From: Gammaproteobacteria bacterium UBA7803
Lineage (GTDB): Bacteria > Pseudomonadota > Gammaproteobacteria > Pseudomonadales > Azotimanducaceae
NCBI GenBank assembly: GCA_002480525.1
Contig: DLCH01000006.1
Location: forward strand, 257,032-263,268
Length of the DNA stretch: 6,237 nucleotides
Direction of reading: 5' to 3'
Part shown: positions 1 through 6,178 of the stretch, piece after piece
Numbering within the stretch: position 1 is the stretch's first letter
Layout of the letters: each line of letters starts with the position of its first letter
Translations under genes and position numbers: made by a program
The notes under the pieces: generated by a model
What the model was told of the DNA's origin: nothing
The model's input: only the letters and a program-made list of their open reading frames with translations
Database searches by the model: none

Positions 1-751
1 CAGGCGCCGCCTGTTCTGCAGGCGCTTCGTCGCTGACCTCGACGAACTCGTCCTCGCTGACGTGGCCGGAGGCCTCGTCGATGCCGTCCTGCACGGCGTC
101 GGCCACGGCCGTGACGTACAGGCGGATCGCCCGGATGGCGTCGTCATTGCCCGGAATGACGAAATCGACGCCGTCCGGATCGGAGTTGGTGTCGACGATG
201 CCGAACACCGGAATGCCCAGCTTGTTGGCTTCCTCGACGGCGATGTGCTCGTGCATCACGTCGATGACGAACAGCGCGTCCGGCAGGCCGCCCATGTCCT
301 TGATGCCGCCGATGCTGCGCTCGAGCTTCTCCATGGTGCGCTGCTTGGACAGCGCCTCGCGCTTGGTGAGCAGCTCGAAGGTGCCGTCGGCAGCCTGGGT
401 CTCCAGGTCCTGGAGCCGCTTGATCGACTGACGGATGGTCTTGTAGTTGGTGAGCATGCCGCCCAGCCAGCGCTGGTCCACGTAGGGCATGCCGACCCGG
501 GTTGCCTGCTCGCGGATGGTGTCCGCAGCCGCGCGCTTGGTGCCCACGAACAGGATCTTCTTGCCCTGGGACGCCATGTTGCGCAGCGCGTTGAGCGCGT
601 CGTTGAAGGCCGGAACGGTCTTCTCGAGATTGATGATGTGGATCTTGTTCCGGGCGCCGAAGATGAAGGGACTCATCTTGGGGTTCCAGAAACGGGTCTG
701 ATGACCGAAATGCACGCCGGCAGCGAGCATGTCGCGCATGGTAATCGTCAC
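1..751 (-). CDS. rpsB: 30S ribosomal protein S2 (3' end beyond window)
   Basis: S2 is a structural protein of the small ribosomal subunit and helps bring S1 to the 30S particle. Read on the minus strand, 250 codons are open from GTG at 751 to the window edge without a stop. Recognisable S2 segments occur in order: AGVHFGHQTRFWNPKM (about residues 11-26), KILFVGTKRAA, RWLGGMLTN, GGLPDALFVID and VIPGNDDAIR. The start is GTG at 751 because GGAGG (757-761) lies five bases upstream and gives the N-terminus MTITMRDML, one residue shorter than E. coli MATVSMRDML. An ATG at 751-753 runs straight into TGA in another frame. E. coli S2 is about 241 residues; this one exceeds 250, with an acidic tail (EDEFVEVSDEAPAEQ) still open at base 2. 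Only the last few residues and the usual neighbour tsf would lie outside. Identification is certain; the exact C-terminus is unseen. Confidence 0.98.
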   Translation of the reverse strand, partial: MTITMRDMLAAGVHFGHQTRFWNPKMSPFIFGARNKIHIINLEKTVPAFNDALNALRNMASQGKKILFVGTKRAAADTIREQATRVGMPYVDQRWLGGMLTNYKTIRQSIKRLQDLETQAADGTFELLTKREALSKQRTMEKLERSIGGIKDMGGLPDALFVIDVMHEHIAVEEANKLGIPVFGIVDTNSDPDGVDFVIPGNDDAIRAIRLYVTAVADAVQDGIDEASGHVSEDEFVEVSDEAPAEQAAP

Positions 752-756
752 ATTGT

Positions 757-761
757 CCTCC
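757..761 (-). promoter_or_regulatory. Shine-Dalgarno site of rpsB
   Basis: The minus strand reads GGAGG here, five bases before GTG at 751. This settles the GTG as the rpsB start over ATG at 739 (residue 5), whose spacing would be 17 bases. It is the only strong ribosome binding site seen among the four genes. Confidence 0.85.
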
Positions 762-781
762 GGGTTGCGCCTCCGCCACCC
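762..781 (-). promoter_or_regulatory. Hairpin in rpsB leader abutting the Shine-Dalgarno site
   Basis: On the minus strand GGGT (781-778) pairs with ACCC (765-762), and GCG (776-774) pairs with CGC (769-767). A single G/A mismatch sits between the two helices and the loop is GAGG. The base of the stem touches GGAGG at 757-761, so folding or S2 binding here could control ribosome access. In E. coli and other Gammaproteobacteria S2 represses its own mRNA through a structured leader (established knowledge). That this hairpin is the S2 target is inference. Confidence 0.5.
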
Positions 782-824
782 CCATGCTTCAACCGGTCAG
801 ACGGCCTGCCGGGGACAGTGTCCG

Positions 825-847
825 CGGATGGCACGCGCCGGCACCCG
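825..847 (-). promoter_or_regulatory. Second possible hairpin in rpsB leader
   Basis: On the minus strand CGGGTG (847-842) can pair with CATCCG (830-825), including one G-U pair, around an 11-base GC-rich loop. It lies in the untranslated leader upstream of the hairpin at 762-781. Six-base stems arise easily in GC-rich DNA, so this is weaker than the hairpin next to the Shine-Dalgarno site. Confidence 0.3.
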
Positions 848-937
848 GAAGCATGTGTCGGATGACGTGAGTAATTACTGTTGATGAACCTCGAAATCCG
901 CCCGGAGACCGCGAAGCGGCCGCTGGAGGCCGTGCCG

Positions 938-969
938 TTGCCCCCGGGCGGCGCGCTTTATACCATAAT
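938..969 (+). promoter_or_regulatory. Candidate promoter for map-glnD-dapC
   Basis: On the plus strand the same AT-rich island reads TTTATACCATAAT (957-969). TTGCCC (938-943) lies 17 bases before TACCAT (961-966), each a 4/6 match to consensus; CATAAT (964-969) is an alternative -10. Start of transcription would be near 973-976, leaving roughly 46-49 untranslated bases before map at 1022. It would overlap the rpsB promoter candidate, so the two could compete for RNA polymerase. The location is plausible but exact boxes are uncertain. Confidence 0.35.
957..965 (-). promoter_or_regulatory. Candidate extended -10 promoter for rpsB
   Basis: The minus strand reads TGG followed by TATAAA (965 to 957). 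This is an extended -10 pattern (TGn plus a 5/6 match to TATAAT), in a small AT-rich island within GC-rich DNA. The -35 region 17 bases upstream (TTCCAG, 985-980) is poor, which an extended -10 can offset. Transcription would begin near 950 and give a leader of about 200 bases, long enough to hold the S2 control structures. Confidence 0.45.
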
Positions 970-1021
970 CCCCTCAAAGCTGGAACACGCCGTTCCGGCG
1001 CCGCGACGGTCCCGAATCCCC

Positions 1022-1810
1022 ATGGTTGCAAGAGTTCAGTCCGAAGACGAGATCGCGCGCATGCGCACCGCGGGGCGCCTGGCGGCCAGCGTGCTGGAGA
1101 TGATCGGCGAGCACGTGGTGCCCGGCGTGACCACCGACCGCCTCGACGAGATCTGTCACGCCTACATCGTCGACGAGATCGGCTGCATACCGGCCCCGCT
1201 CAACTACACCAACGGCGTCGCCCCGCCCTTTCCGAAGTCCATCTGCACGTCGGTGAACCACGTGGTCTGCCACGGCATTCCGTCGGCCAGGAAGGTGCTC
1301 AAGTCCGGGGACATCCTCAACATCGACGTGACGGTCATCAAGGACGGCTACCACGGCGACACCAGCAAGATGTTTCTGGTGGGGGAGCCGGGCGTGCTGG
1401 CCGAGCGCCTGTCCCGGGTCACCCAGGAGTGCCTGTACCTCGGCATCGGCGCGGTCCGGGCCGGCGCCCGGCTCGGCGACATCGGCCACGCCATCCAGAC
1501 CCACGCCGAGAGCCAGGGTTTCTCGGTGGTGCGGGAATTCTGCGGCCACGGCATCGGCCGCACCTTCCACGACGAGCCCCAGGTGCTCCACTACGGCAAG
1601 CCGGACTCGGGCATGGTGCTCGAGGAGGGCATGACCTTCACCATCGAGCCGATGATCAACGCCGGCAAGCGCCACGTGAAGATCCTCCCGGACCAGTGGA
1701 CGGTGGTGACCAAGGACCACAAGCTCTCCGCCCAGTGGGAGCACACCATCATGGTCACCGGCACCGGTGCCGAGGTGCTCACCCGACGGACCGAAGAGAC
1801 CCTGCCGTGA
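1022..1810 (+). CDS. map: Methionine aminopeptidase, type I
   Basis: This cytosolic metalloenzyme removes the initiator methionine from new proteins. The 262 residues match E. coli MetAP (264) along their length. The metal ligands D102, D113, H176, E209 and E240 and the catalytic H84 are all present, each five positions later than in E. coli. The shift comes from a five-residue insertion between Y62 and F70, in a loop lining the substrate methionine pocket. Other pocket residues (C75, F182, W226) are kept; E. coli C59 is P59 here. The ATG at 1022 aligns exactly with the E. coli start. In-frame starts at 881/884 would add about 47 unconserved residues and place the promoter island inside the gene, so I reject them. 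No clear Shine-Dalgarno sequence precedes the ATG. The gene diverges from rpsB and overlaps glnD by four bases. Confidence 0.97.
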   Translation: MVARVQSEDEIARMRTAGRLAASVLEMIGEHVVPGVTTDRLDEICHAYIVDEIGCIPAPLNYTNGVAPPFPKSICTSVNHVVCHGIPSARKVLKSGDILNIDVTVIKDGYHGDTSKMFLVGEPGVLAERLSRVTQECLYLGIGAVRAGARLGDIGHAIQTHAESQGFSVVREFCGHGIGRTFHDEPQVLHYGKPDSGMVLEEGMTFTIEPMINAGKRHVKILPDQWTVVTKDHKLSAQWEHTIMVTGTGAEVLTRRTEETLP

Positions 1811-4542
1811 GCGCCGGAACGAAAGCTGCCGCGGCGGCCGCCGGCCAGGCCCCCGCGGACGGCGCCCCCGGCCCGGGCAACGGCGCCGGCGGCCCGACCC
1901 AGCGCCGCTACGGCAACGGCCTCGGGGCACTGGTGGACGACATGCGCGCGCGGATCGCCGAGCACGACGCCGGGCTGGCCACCCGCTACTGGCGCAACGA
2001 CGACATCGACGAGCTGGTGGCCGCGCGCAGCGCCTTCTTCGACGGCCTCATCCGCGAGGTGTTCGCGGCCAAGGTCCCGGAAGCGGCGCGGCGCGACATC
2101 GCGGTGTTCGCCGTCGGCGGGTTCGGCCGCGGCGAGCTGTTCCCCCATTCCGACATCGACCTGCTGATCGTCGCCCGCCGGCCGTCACGTCAGCAGAAGG
2201 TGATCAGCGACTTCCTCCACTGCCTGATCGACCTGAACCAGGAACTCGGCCACAGCGTCCGGTCCCTGCGGGACTGCAAGCGGGAGGCCGCCCGGGACAT
2301 CACCGTGGCCACCGCCACCTTCGAGCGCCGGCTGCTGGCCGGCTCCGACGACCTGTCGCGCCGCCTCGACAAGATGCTGTCGTCGCCGCGGCTGTGGCCG
2401 GCGGCGGCCTTCTTCAAGGCCAAGCGCGACGAGCAGGACCGCCGGCACCGCCAGTACGACAACGTCGAGTACGGGCTGGAGCCCAACCTCAAGACCTCGC
2501 CCGGCGGGCTGCGGGATCTGCAGACCGCGATCTGGGTGATGGCGCGCAAGTTCGGCACCACCGACCCGGCCGAGCTCGAGCGGCTGGGCATGCTGACCAC
2601 CCAGGAGCGGCAGTGGCTGGAGGACGGCCGCCGGTTCCTGTGGTGGGTGCGGTTCGGGCTGCACCTGCTGGCCGAACGCAAGGAAGACCACCTGCAGTTC
2701 CAGTACCAGCGGGCCCTGGCCCAGCGCCTGGGATTCGCCGACACCAGCGCCCGGCTCGGCGTCGAACGCTTCATGCACCACTACTACCGGCACGTGATGG
2801 CGCTGCGGGAGGTCAACGACATCCTCCTCCAGCACTTCGACGAGACCATTCTGCGGGCCCGGGAGCGGCCGCGCATCGTGCCCGTCAACGAGCGGTTCCG
2901 AGTCCGCAACAACTACATCGAGACCACCGCGGCGGACGTGTTCGCCCGGGAGCCCAGCGCGCTGATGGAGATCTTCGTGATCATGGCCAATCGCCGGGAC
3001 ATCTCCGGGGTGCGGGCCGAGACCATCCGCGCGATCCGCGACAACCTGCACCTGATCGACCGGCGCTTCCGGCACGACCCGGTCAACACGCGGCTGTTCA
3101 TCGACCTGCTGAAGGCCCCGTACACCCTGGTCTCCCAGCTCACCCGCATGCGCCGCTACGGCGTGCTCGGCCGCTACCTGCCCGAGTTCGGCGAGGTGGT
3201 CGGCCAGATGCAGCACGACCTGTTCCACATCTACACGGTGGACGCGCACACCATGTCGGTGATCCGCAACATGCGCCGGCTGCACTACCGCTCGGCGGAG
3301 CAGGACTATCCGGTCGCCGCCCACTGCGTGCGCAACCTGCCGAAGATCGAGCTGCTGTACATCGCCGGCCTCTACCACGACATCGGCAAGGGCCGCGGCG
3401 GCGACCACTCGGAACTCGGCGCCACCGACGTGGAGCAGTTCTGCCGCCGCCACGAGCTGTCCGAAGCGGATACGGAGCTGGTGACGTGGCTGGTGCGCCG
3501 CCACCTGCTGATGTCCAGCACCGCTCAGCGCAAGGACATCTACGACCCGGACGTCATCCACGAGTTCGCCACCGAGGTGAAGTCCGAGATGCGTCTGAAC
3601 TACCTGTACGCGCTGACGGTGGCCGACATCACGGCCACCAACCCGACCCTGTGGAATTCCTGGCGGGCGACGCTGCTGCGCACTCTCTACGGCGAGACCC
3701 GCAAGGCGCTGCGCCGGGGGCTGGAGTCGCCCCTGGACCGTCAGACGTCGATCCGCGCCTGCCAGGAGAGCGCCCTGGAGAAACTCCGCGACCGGGGCAT
3801 CGACGAAGCCGAGCTCGCCGGGCTGTGGGAGATCCCCGGCGACGAGTTCTTCCTGCGGCACACGCCCCGGCAGGTGGCGGACATCGTCGAGCGGATGCAC
3901 GGCCACGACATCGCCGCCGGGCCGCTGGTGATGGCGGTGGACCTGAAGGGCCAGACGCCCAACGAGGGCGCCACCGAGATCGTGCTGTACACCCGGGACG
4001 AGCCGAGCCTGTTCGCCGCCAGCGTGGCGGCCATCGACCAGCTCAAGCTGTCGGTGCACGACGCCATCATCCACACCGCCGACAACGGCCTGTGCCTGAA
4101 CACCTACGTGGTGCTCGACGACGACGGCGGTCCGCTGACCCGGGAGGCGGGACAGCGCGAACACATTCTCGAGCAGCTACGCGCCGAGCTGGACGACCCG
4201 GAGGACTATCCCGGGGTGCTGACGCGCCGCACGTCCCGGCGCCTGCGCCAGCTCACCCGGGCCACCGAGGTGAAGCTGCGCAACCGCCGCGGCACCCGCC
4301 ACTCCGAACTCACCATCGTCGCCTCGGACCGGCCGGGCCTGCTGGCGACCATCGGCCAGCTCTTCCACGAGCTGGGCCTGTCGGTGCAGTCCGCGCGGAT
4401 CACCACCCTGGGTGAGCGCATCGACGACGTGTTCCACATCGTCGACGAGAACGGCCGGGCCATCCGCGACCGGGAGCGCATCTACGAGCTGGAGAACACC
4501 CTGCGCCAGCGCCTCGACAGCCAGATCGCCAAGGTCTCGTGA
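1807..4542 (+). CDS. glnD: Bifunctional PII uridylyltransferase / uridylyl-removing enzyme GlnD
   Basis: GlnD senses glutamine and adds or removes UMP on PII proteins (GlnB/GlnK), setting glutamine synthetase activity and NtrBC signalling. The 911-residue protein (E. coli about 890) has the full domain order. The nucleotidyltransferase domain carries GG104-105 with the acidic pair D116 and D118 (GRGELFPHSDIDLL). The central family motif NLKTSPGGLRD is at 227-237. The HD domain has H481, H524-D525 (YHDIGKGRGGDHSE) and H534. Two C-terminal glutamine-sensing ACT domains lie near 723-800 and 832-905. Both catalytic centres look intact, so both activities are expected. The start is GTG at 1807, overlapping the map stop in GTGA. 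The first 31 residues are Ala/Gly/Pro-rich low complexity; an in-frame ATG at 1942 (residue 46) is a less likely start, because it would break the overlap. dapC follows with the same overlap. Confidence 0.97.
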   Translation: MSAGTKAAAAAAGQAPADGAPGPGNGAGGPTQRRYGNGLGALVDDMRARIAEHDAGLATRYWRNDDIDELVAARSAFFDGLIREVFAAKVPEAARRDIAVFAVGGFGRGELFPHSDIDLLIVARRPSRQQKVISDFLHCLIDLNQELGHSVRSLRDCKREAARDITVATATFERRLLAGSDDLSRRLDKMLSSPRLWPAAAFFKAKRDEQDRRHRQYDNVEYGLEPNLKTSPGGLRDLQTAIWVMARKFGTTDPAELERLGMLTTQERQWLEDGRRFLWWVRFGLHLLAERKEDHLQFQYQRALAQRLGFADTSARLGVERFMHHYYRHVMALREVNDILLQHFDETILRARERPRIVPVNERFRVRNNYIETTAADVFAREPSALMEIFVIMANRRDISGVRAETIRAIRDNLHLIDRRFRHDPVNTRLFIDLLKAPYTLVSQLTRMRRYGVLGRYLPEFGEVVGQMQHDLFHIYTVDAHTMSVIRNMRRLHYRSAEQDYPVAAHCVRNLPKIELLYIAGLYHDIGKGRGGDHSELGATDVEQFCRRHELSEADTELVTWLVRRHLLMSSTAQRKDIYDPDVIHEFATEVKSEMRLNYLYALTVADITATNPTLWNSWRATLLRTLYGETRKALRRGLESPLDRQTSIRACQESALEKLRDRGIDEAELAGLWEIPGDEFFLRHTPRQVADIVERMHGHDIAAGPLVMAVDLKGQTPNEGATEIVLYTRDEPSLFAASVAAIDQLKLSVHDAIIHTADNGLCLNTYVVLDDDGGPLTREAGQREHILEQLRAELDDPEDYPGVLTRRTSRRLRQLTRATEVKLRNRRGTRHSELTIVASDRPGLLATIGQLFHELGLSVQSARITTLGERIDDVFHIVDENGRAIRDRERIYELENTLRQRLDSQIAKVS

Positions 4543-5741
4543 ATCCCCATCTGGCCCGGCTGCGGGCATATCCCTTCGAACGCCTCGCGGCCCTCAAGGC
4601 GGGCGTTCGACCGCCGGCCGACCGGGCGCCCGTGATGCTGTCCATCGGCGAGCCGAAACACGCGCCCCCGGACTTCGTGGTGGCCGAGCTGACGGAACCG
4701 GAGGCGCTGGCCCGGGATCTCGCGGGCTACCCGGCGACCCGCGGCAGCCTGGAGCTTCGGGACGCCGTGGCCGGCTGGGTGCAGCGCCGGTTCCGCGCCG
4801 GTCTCGACCCGGAGACTCAGGTCCTGCCGGTGGCCGGCACCCGCGAGGCCCTGTTCTCGTTCGGCCAGGCGGTGCTGAGCGGCACGCCGGGCGCCACGGC
4901 GGTGCTGCCCAACCCCTTCTACCAGATCTACGAAGGCGCGGCGCTGCTGCGCGGCGCGGAGCCCTGGTTCGTCGAGTGCACCGCGGCCAGCGGATTCCGC
5001 CCGGACTACCGGGCGGTGCCGGAGGACGTCTGGCGCCGCTGCGAGCTGCTGTTCGTCTGCTCGCCGGGCAACCCGACGGGCATGAATCTCGACCGGGAAA
5101 CGCTCTGCTGGCTGATGGAGCAGGCGGACCGCCACGACTTCGTGATCGCGGCGGACGAGTGCTACTCGGAGCTCTACTTCGACGACGGCGCGCCCCCCGT
5201 CGGCCTGCTCGACGCGGCGTCGGCGGCCGGCCGCGACGACTTCCGGCGCTGCGTGGTGTTCCACTCCCTGAGCAAACGCTCCAACCTGCCGGGCCTGCGC
5301 TCGGGCTTCGTCGCGGGCGACGCGGGGATCCTGGCGGACTACTACCAGTACCGCACCTACGAGGGCTGCGCCCTGCCCAACCACGTCCAGCGCGCCAGCC
5401 GGGCGGCCTGGCAGGACGAGGCCCACGTGGCGGCGAACCGCGAGGCCTACCGCCGCAAGTTCGCGGCGGTGACGCCGATCCTCCGGGAAGCCCTGGACAT
5501 CGTCGATCCGGAAGGCGGCTTCTACCATTGGATCGCCGTTCCGGGCGGCGACGACGAGGCCTTCACCCGGGACCTCTTCGCCGCCCGCAACGTCACCGTG
5601 CTGCCGGGCAGCTACCTGGGCCGCGACGGCTCGAACGGCAACCCCGGCCGGGGCTACGTCCGGGTCGCCTGGGTCGCCCCGGAGGCCGACTGCGTCGCCG
5701 CCGCCCGTGATATCGCCGAGTTCGTCCAGACCTGGCGCTGA
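4539..5741 (+). CDS. dapC: N-succinyldiaminopimelate aminotransferase DapC
   Basis: This PLP enzyme transfers the amino group of glutamate to N-succinyl-2-amino-6-oxopimelate in the succinylase branch leading to diaminopimelate (cell wall) and lysine. The 400 residues have class I aminotransferase fold I landmarks: SPGNPTG with N178, the PLP-pyridine aspartate D206 followed by Y209 (ADECYSELYF), the Schiff-base lysine K246 in FHSLSKRSNLPG, and the probable carboxylate-binding R375 (GYVRVAW). The N-terminal pattern LRAYPFERLAALKAG is typical of the beta/gammaproteobacterial DapC group, and dapC beside glnD is the Pseudomonas arrangement. GTG at 4539 overlaps the glnD stop in GTGA; a weak AAGG (4531-4534) precedes it, and the next in-frame ATG is far inside. 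No intrinsic terminator follows. The similar ArgD/AspC-type aminotransferases are less likely given the N-terminus and context. Confidence 0.92.
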   Translation: MNPHLARLRAYPFERLAALKAGVRPPADRAPVMLSIGEPKHAPPDFVVAELTEPEALARDLAGYPATRGSLELRDAVAGWVQRRFRAGLDPETQVLPVAGTREALFSFGQAVLSGTPGATAVLPNPFYQIYEGAALLRGAEPWFVECTAASGFRPDYRAVPEDVWRRCELLFVCSPGNPTGMNLDRETLCWLMEQADRHDFVIAADECYSELYFDDGAPPVGLLDAASAAGRDDFRRCVVFHSLSKRSNLPGLRSGFVAGDAGILADYYQYRTYEGCALPNHVQRASRAAWQDEAHVAANREAYRRKFAAVTPILREALDIVDPEGGFYHWIAVPGGDDEAFTRDLFAARNVTVLPGSYLGRDGSNGNPGRGYVRVAWVAPEADCVAAARDIAEFVQTWR

Positions 5742-5750
5742 CGCAATGGC

Positions 5751-5840
5751 GCTGGTGACGCGGCCCGGGCACGGACGGGTTCATTCCCGGAAATCGACGC
5801 ACGGACGGGTTCATTCCCCGGGATCGACGCACGGCCGTAC
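5751..5840 (+). repeat. Mosaic repeat, copy 1 (24-bp head, two 30-bp units, CCGTAC)
   Basis: It starts nine bases after the dapC stop codon. The 24-base head (5751-5774, beginning GCTGGTGACGCGG) recurs exactly at 6179-6202. It is followed by two 30-bp units and then CCGTAC, which leads straight into the inverted repeat. Relative to copy 2 it has one extra 30-bp unit. Confidence 0.9.
5775..5834 (+). repeat. Tandem duplication of a 30-bp unit
   Basis: The units at 5775-5804 and 5805-5834 agree at 27 of 30 positions, with differences confined to unit positions 15, 17 and 18. Each reads ACGGGTTCATTCCC, then a variable core, then ATCGACGCACGG. The period is a multiple of three, so translation yields a 10-residue repeat (HGRVHSxxST), but I do not regard it as coding. 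A single unit, one base shorter, recurs at 6203-6231. Confidence 0.9.
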
Positions 5841-5939
5841 GGTTCGGGACACCTTTTCGAAACGAGGCGTAAAGGTCACCGGACGGGCTCCGATGCCGCC
5901 GGGGGCCTGAACATTCGAAAAGGTGTCCCGAACCGAACG
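5836..5939. repeat. Long inverted repeat / hairpin element
   Basis: The arms 5841-5861 and 5914-5934 are perfect reverse complements over 21 bases (left arm begins GGTTCGGGACACC, right arm ends GGTGTCCCGAACC). Extending outward through one mismatch (5839/5936) gives 26 paired positions. The loop is 52 bases (5862-5913). No T-run follows on either side, so it does not look like an intrinsic terminator. No target-site duplication is evident at the edges. It could be a small non-autonomous palindromic element of the MITE or REP/BIME kind; the family is not identified. Confidence 0.85.
5874..5918 (+). repeat. Diverged direct repeat B, copy 1 (hairpin loop)
   Basis: This segment (core TGCCGCC..GG.GCCTGA.CA.TCGA) aligns with 6118-6163 at about 36 of 46 positions, including one single-base gap. 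It occupies most of the hairpin loop and runs five bases into the right arm of the inverted repeat. Confidence 0.6.
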
Positions 5940-6117
5940 TCCGCGCCCCACCCGCATCGCCCGAACCACCTCCACGAAACCCAAGGACGCGGCCGGGGCG
6001 CATGCAACGACACGTGCGATCCGACCTACCTGAATCCTCTGCCGGCACGATTCCCGAGGGACGTCGTTGCGGGTGTCGGGGAGACACTCTCGGTGCATTC
6101 TGGAAGCGAGGCTCGAC

Positions 6118-6163
6118 GGTCGCCAGGCGGGGGCCGGTGCCGCCCGGGAGCCTGATCACTCGA
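6118..6163 (+). repeat. Diverged direct repeat B, copy 2
   Basis: It matches 5874-5918 at about 36 of 46 positions. Similarity stops where the right arm of the inverted repeat would continue. It lies 15 bases before the second head repeat at 6179, so the order here is B then head, opposite to copy 1. Confidence 0.6.
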
Positions 6164-6178
6164 CGTTTGAGAACGCGG

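Noticed and set aside
881..1021. Extended N-terminus for map from TTG 881 or ATG 884
   Set aside because: The added residues lack any match to MetAP, and the ATG at 1022 aligns residue for residue with the E. coli start.
2185..4164. Long open frame on the minus strand opposite glnD (about 659 codons)
   Set aside because: GC-rich coding DNA leaves antisense frames open by chance. The product is Val/Gln/His-rich low complexity with no recognisable motif, while the plus strand encodes a complete GlnD.
5775..5790. GGGTTCATTCCC as a tRNA T-arm or tRNA-derived attachment site
   Set aside because: The loop would be six bases instead of seven, and no acceptor, D or anticodon arms surround it.
5746..5910. 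Small plus-strand frame (54 residues) after dapC
   Set aside because: It consists of the 30-bp repeats and one hairpin arm, has no ribosome binding site, and both arms give the same VRDTFS string when read in opposite directions, as expected from a palindrome and not a gene.
5836..5939. Inverted repeat as the rho-independent terminator of the operon
   Set aside because: The loop is 52 bases and the sequence after either arm is GC-rich without a T-run.
5811..6159. Minus-strand frames covering the spacer
   Set aside because: They overlap each other and the repeats, are rich in Arg, Gly and Pro, and show no family motif, in particular no transposase motif I recognise.
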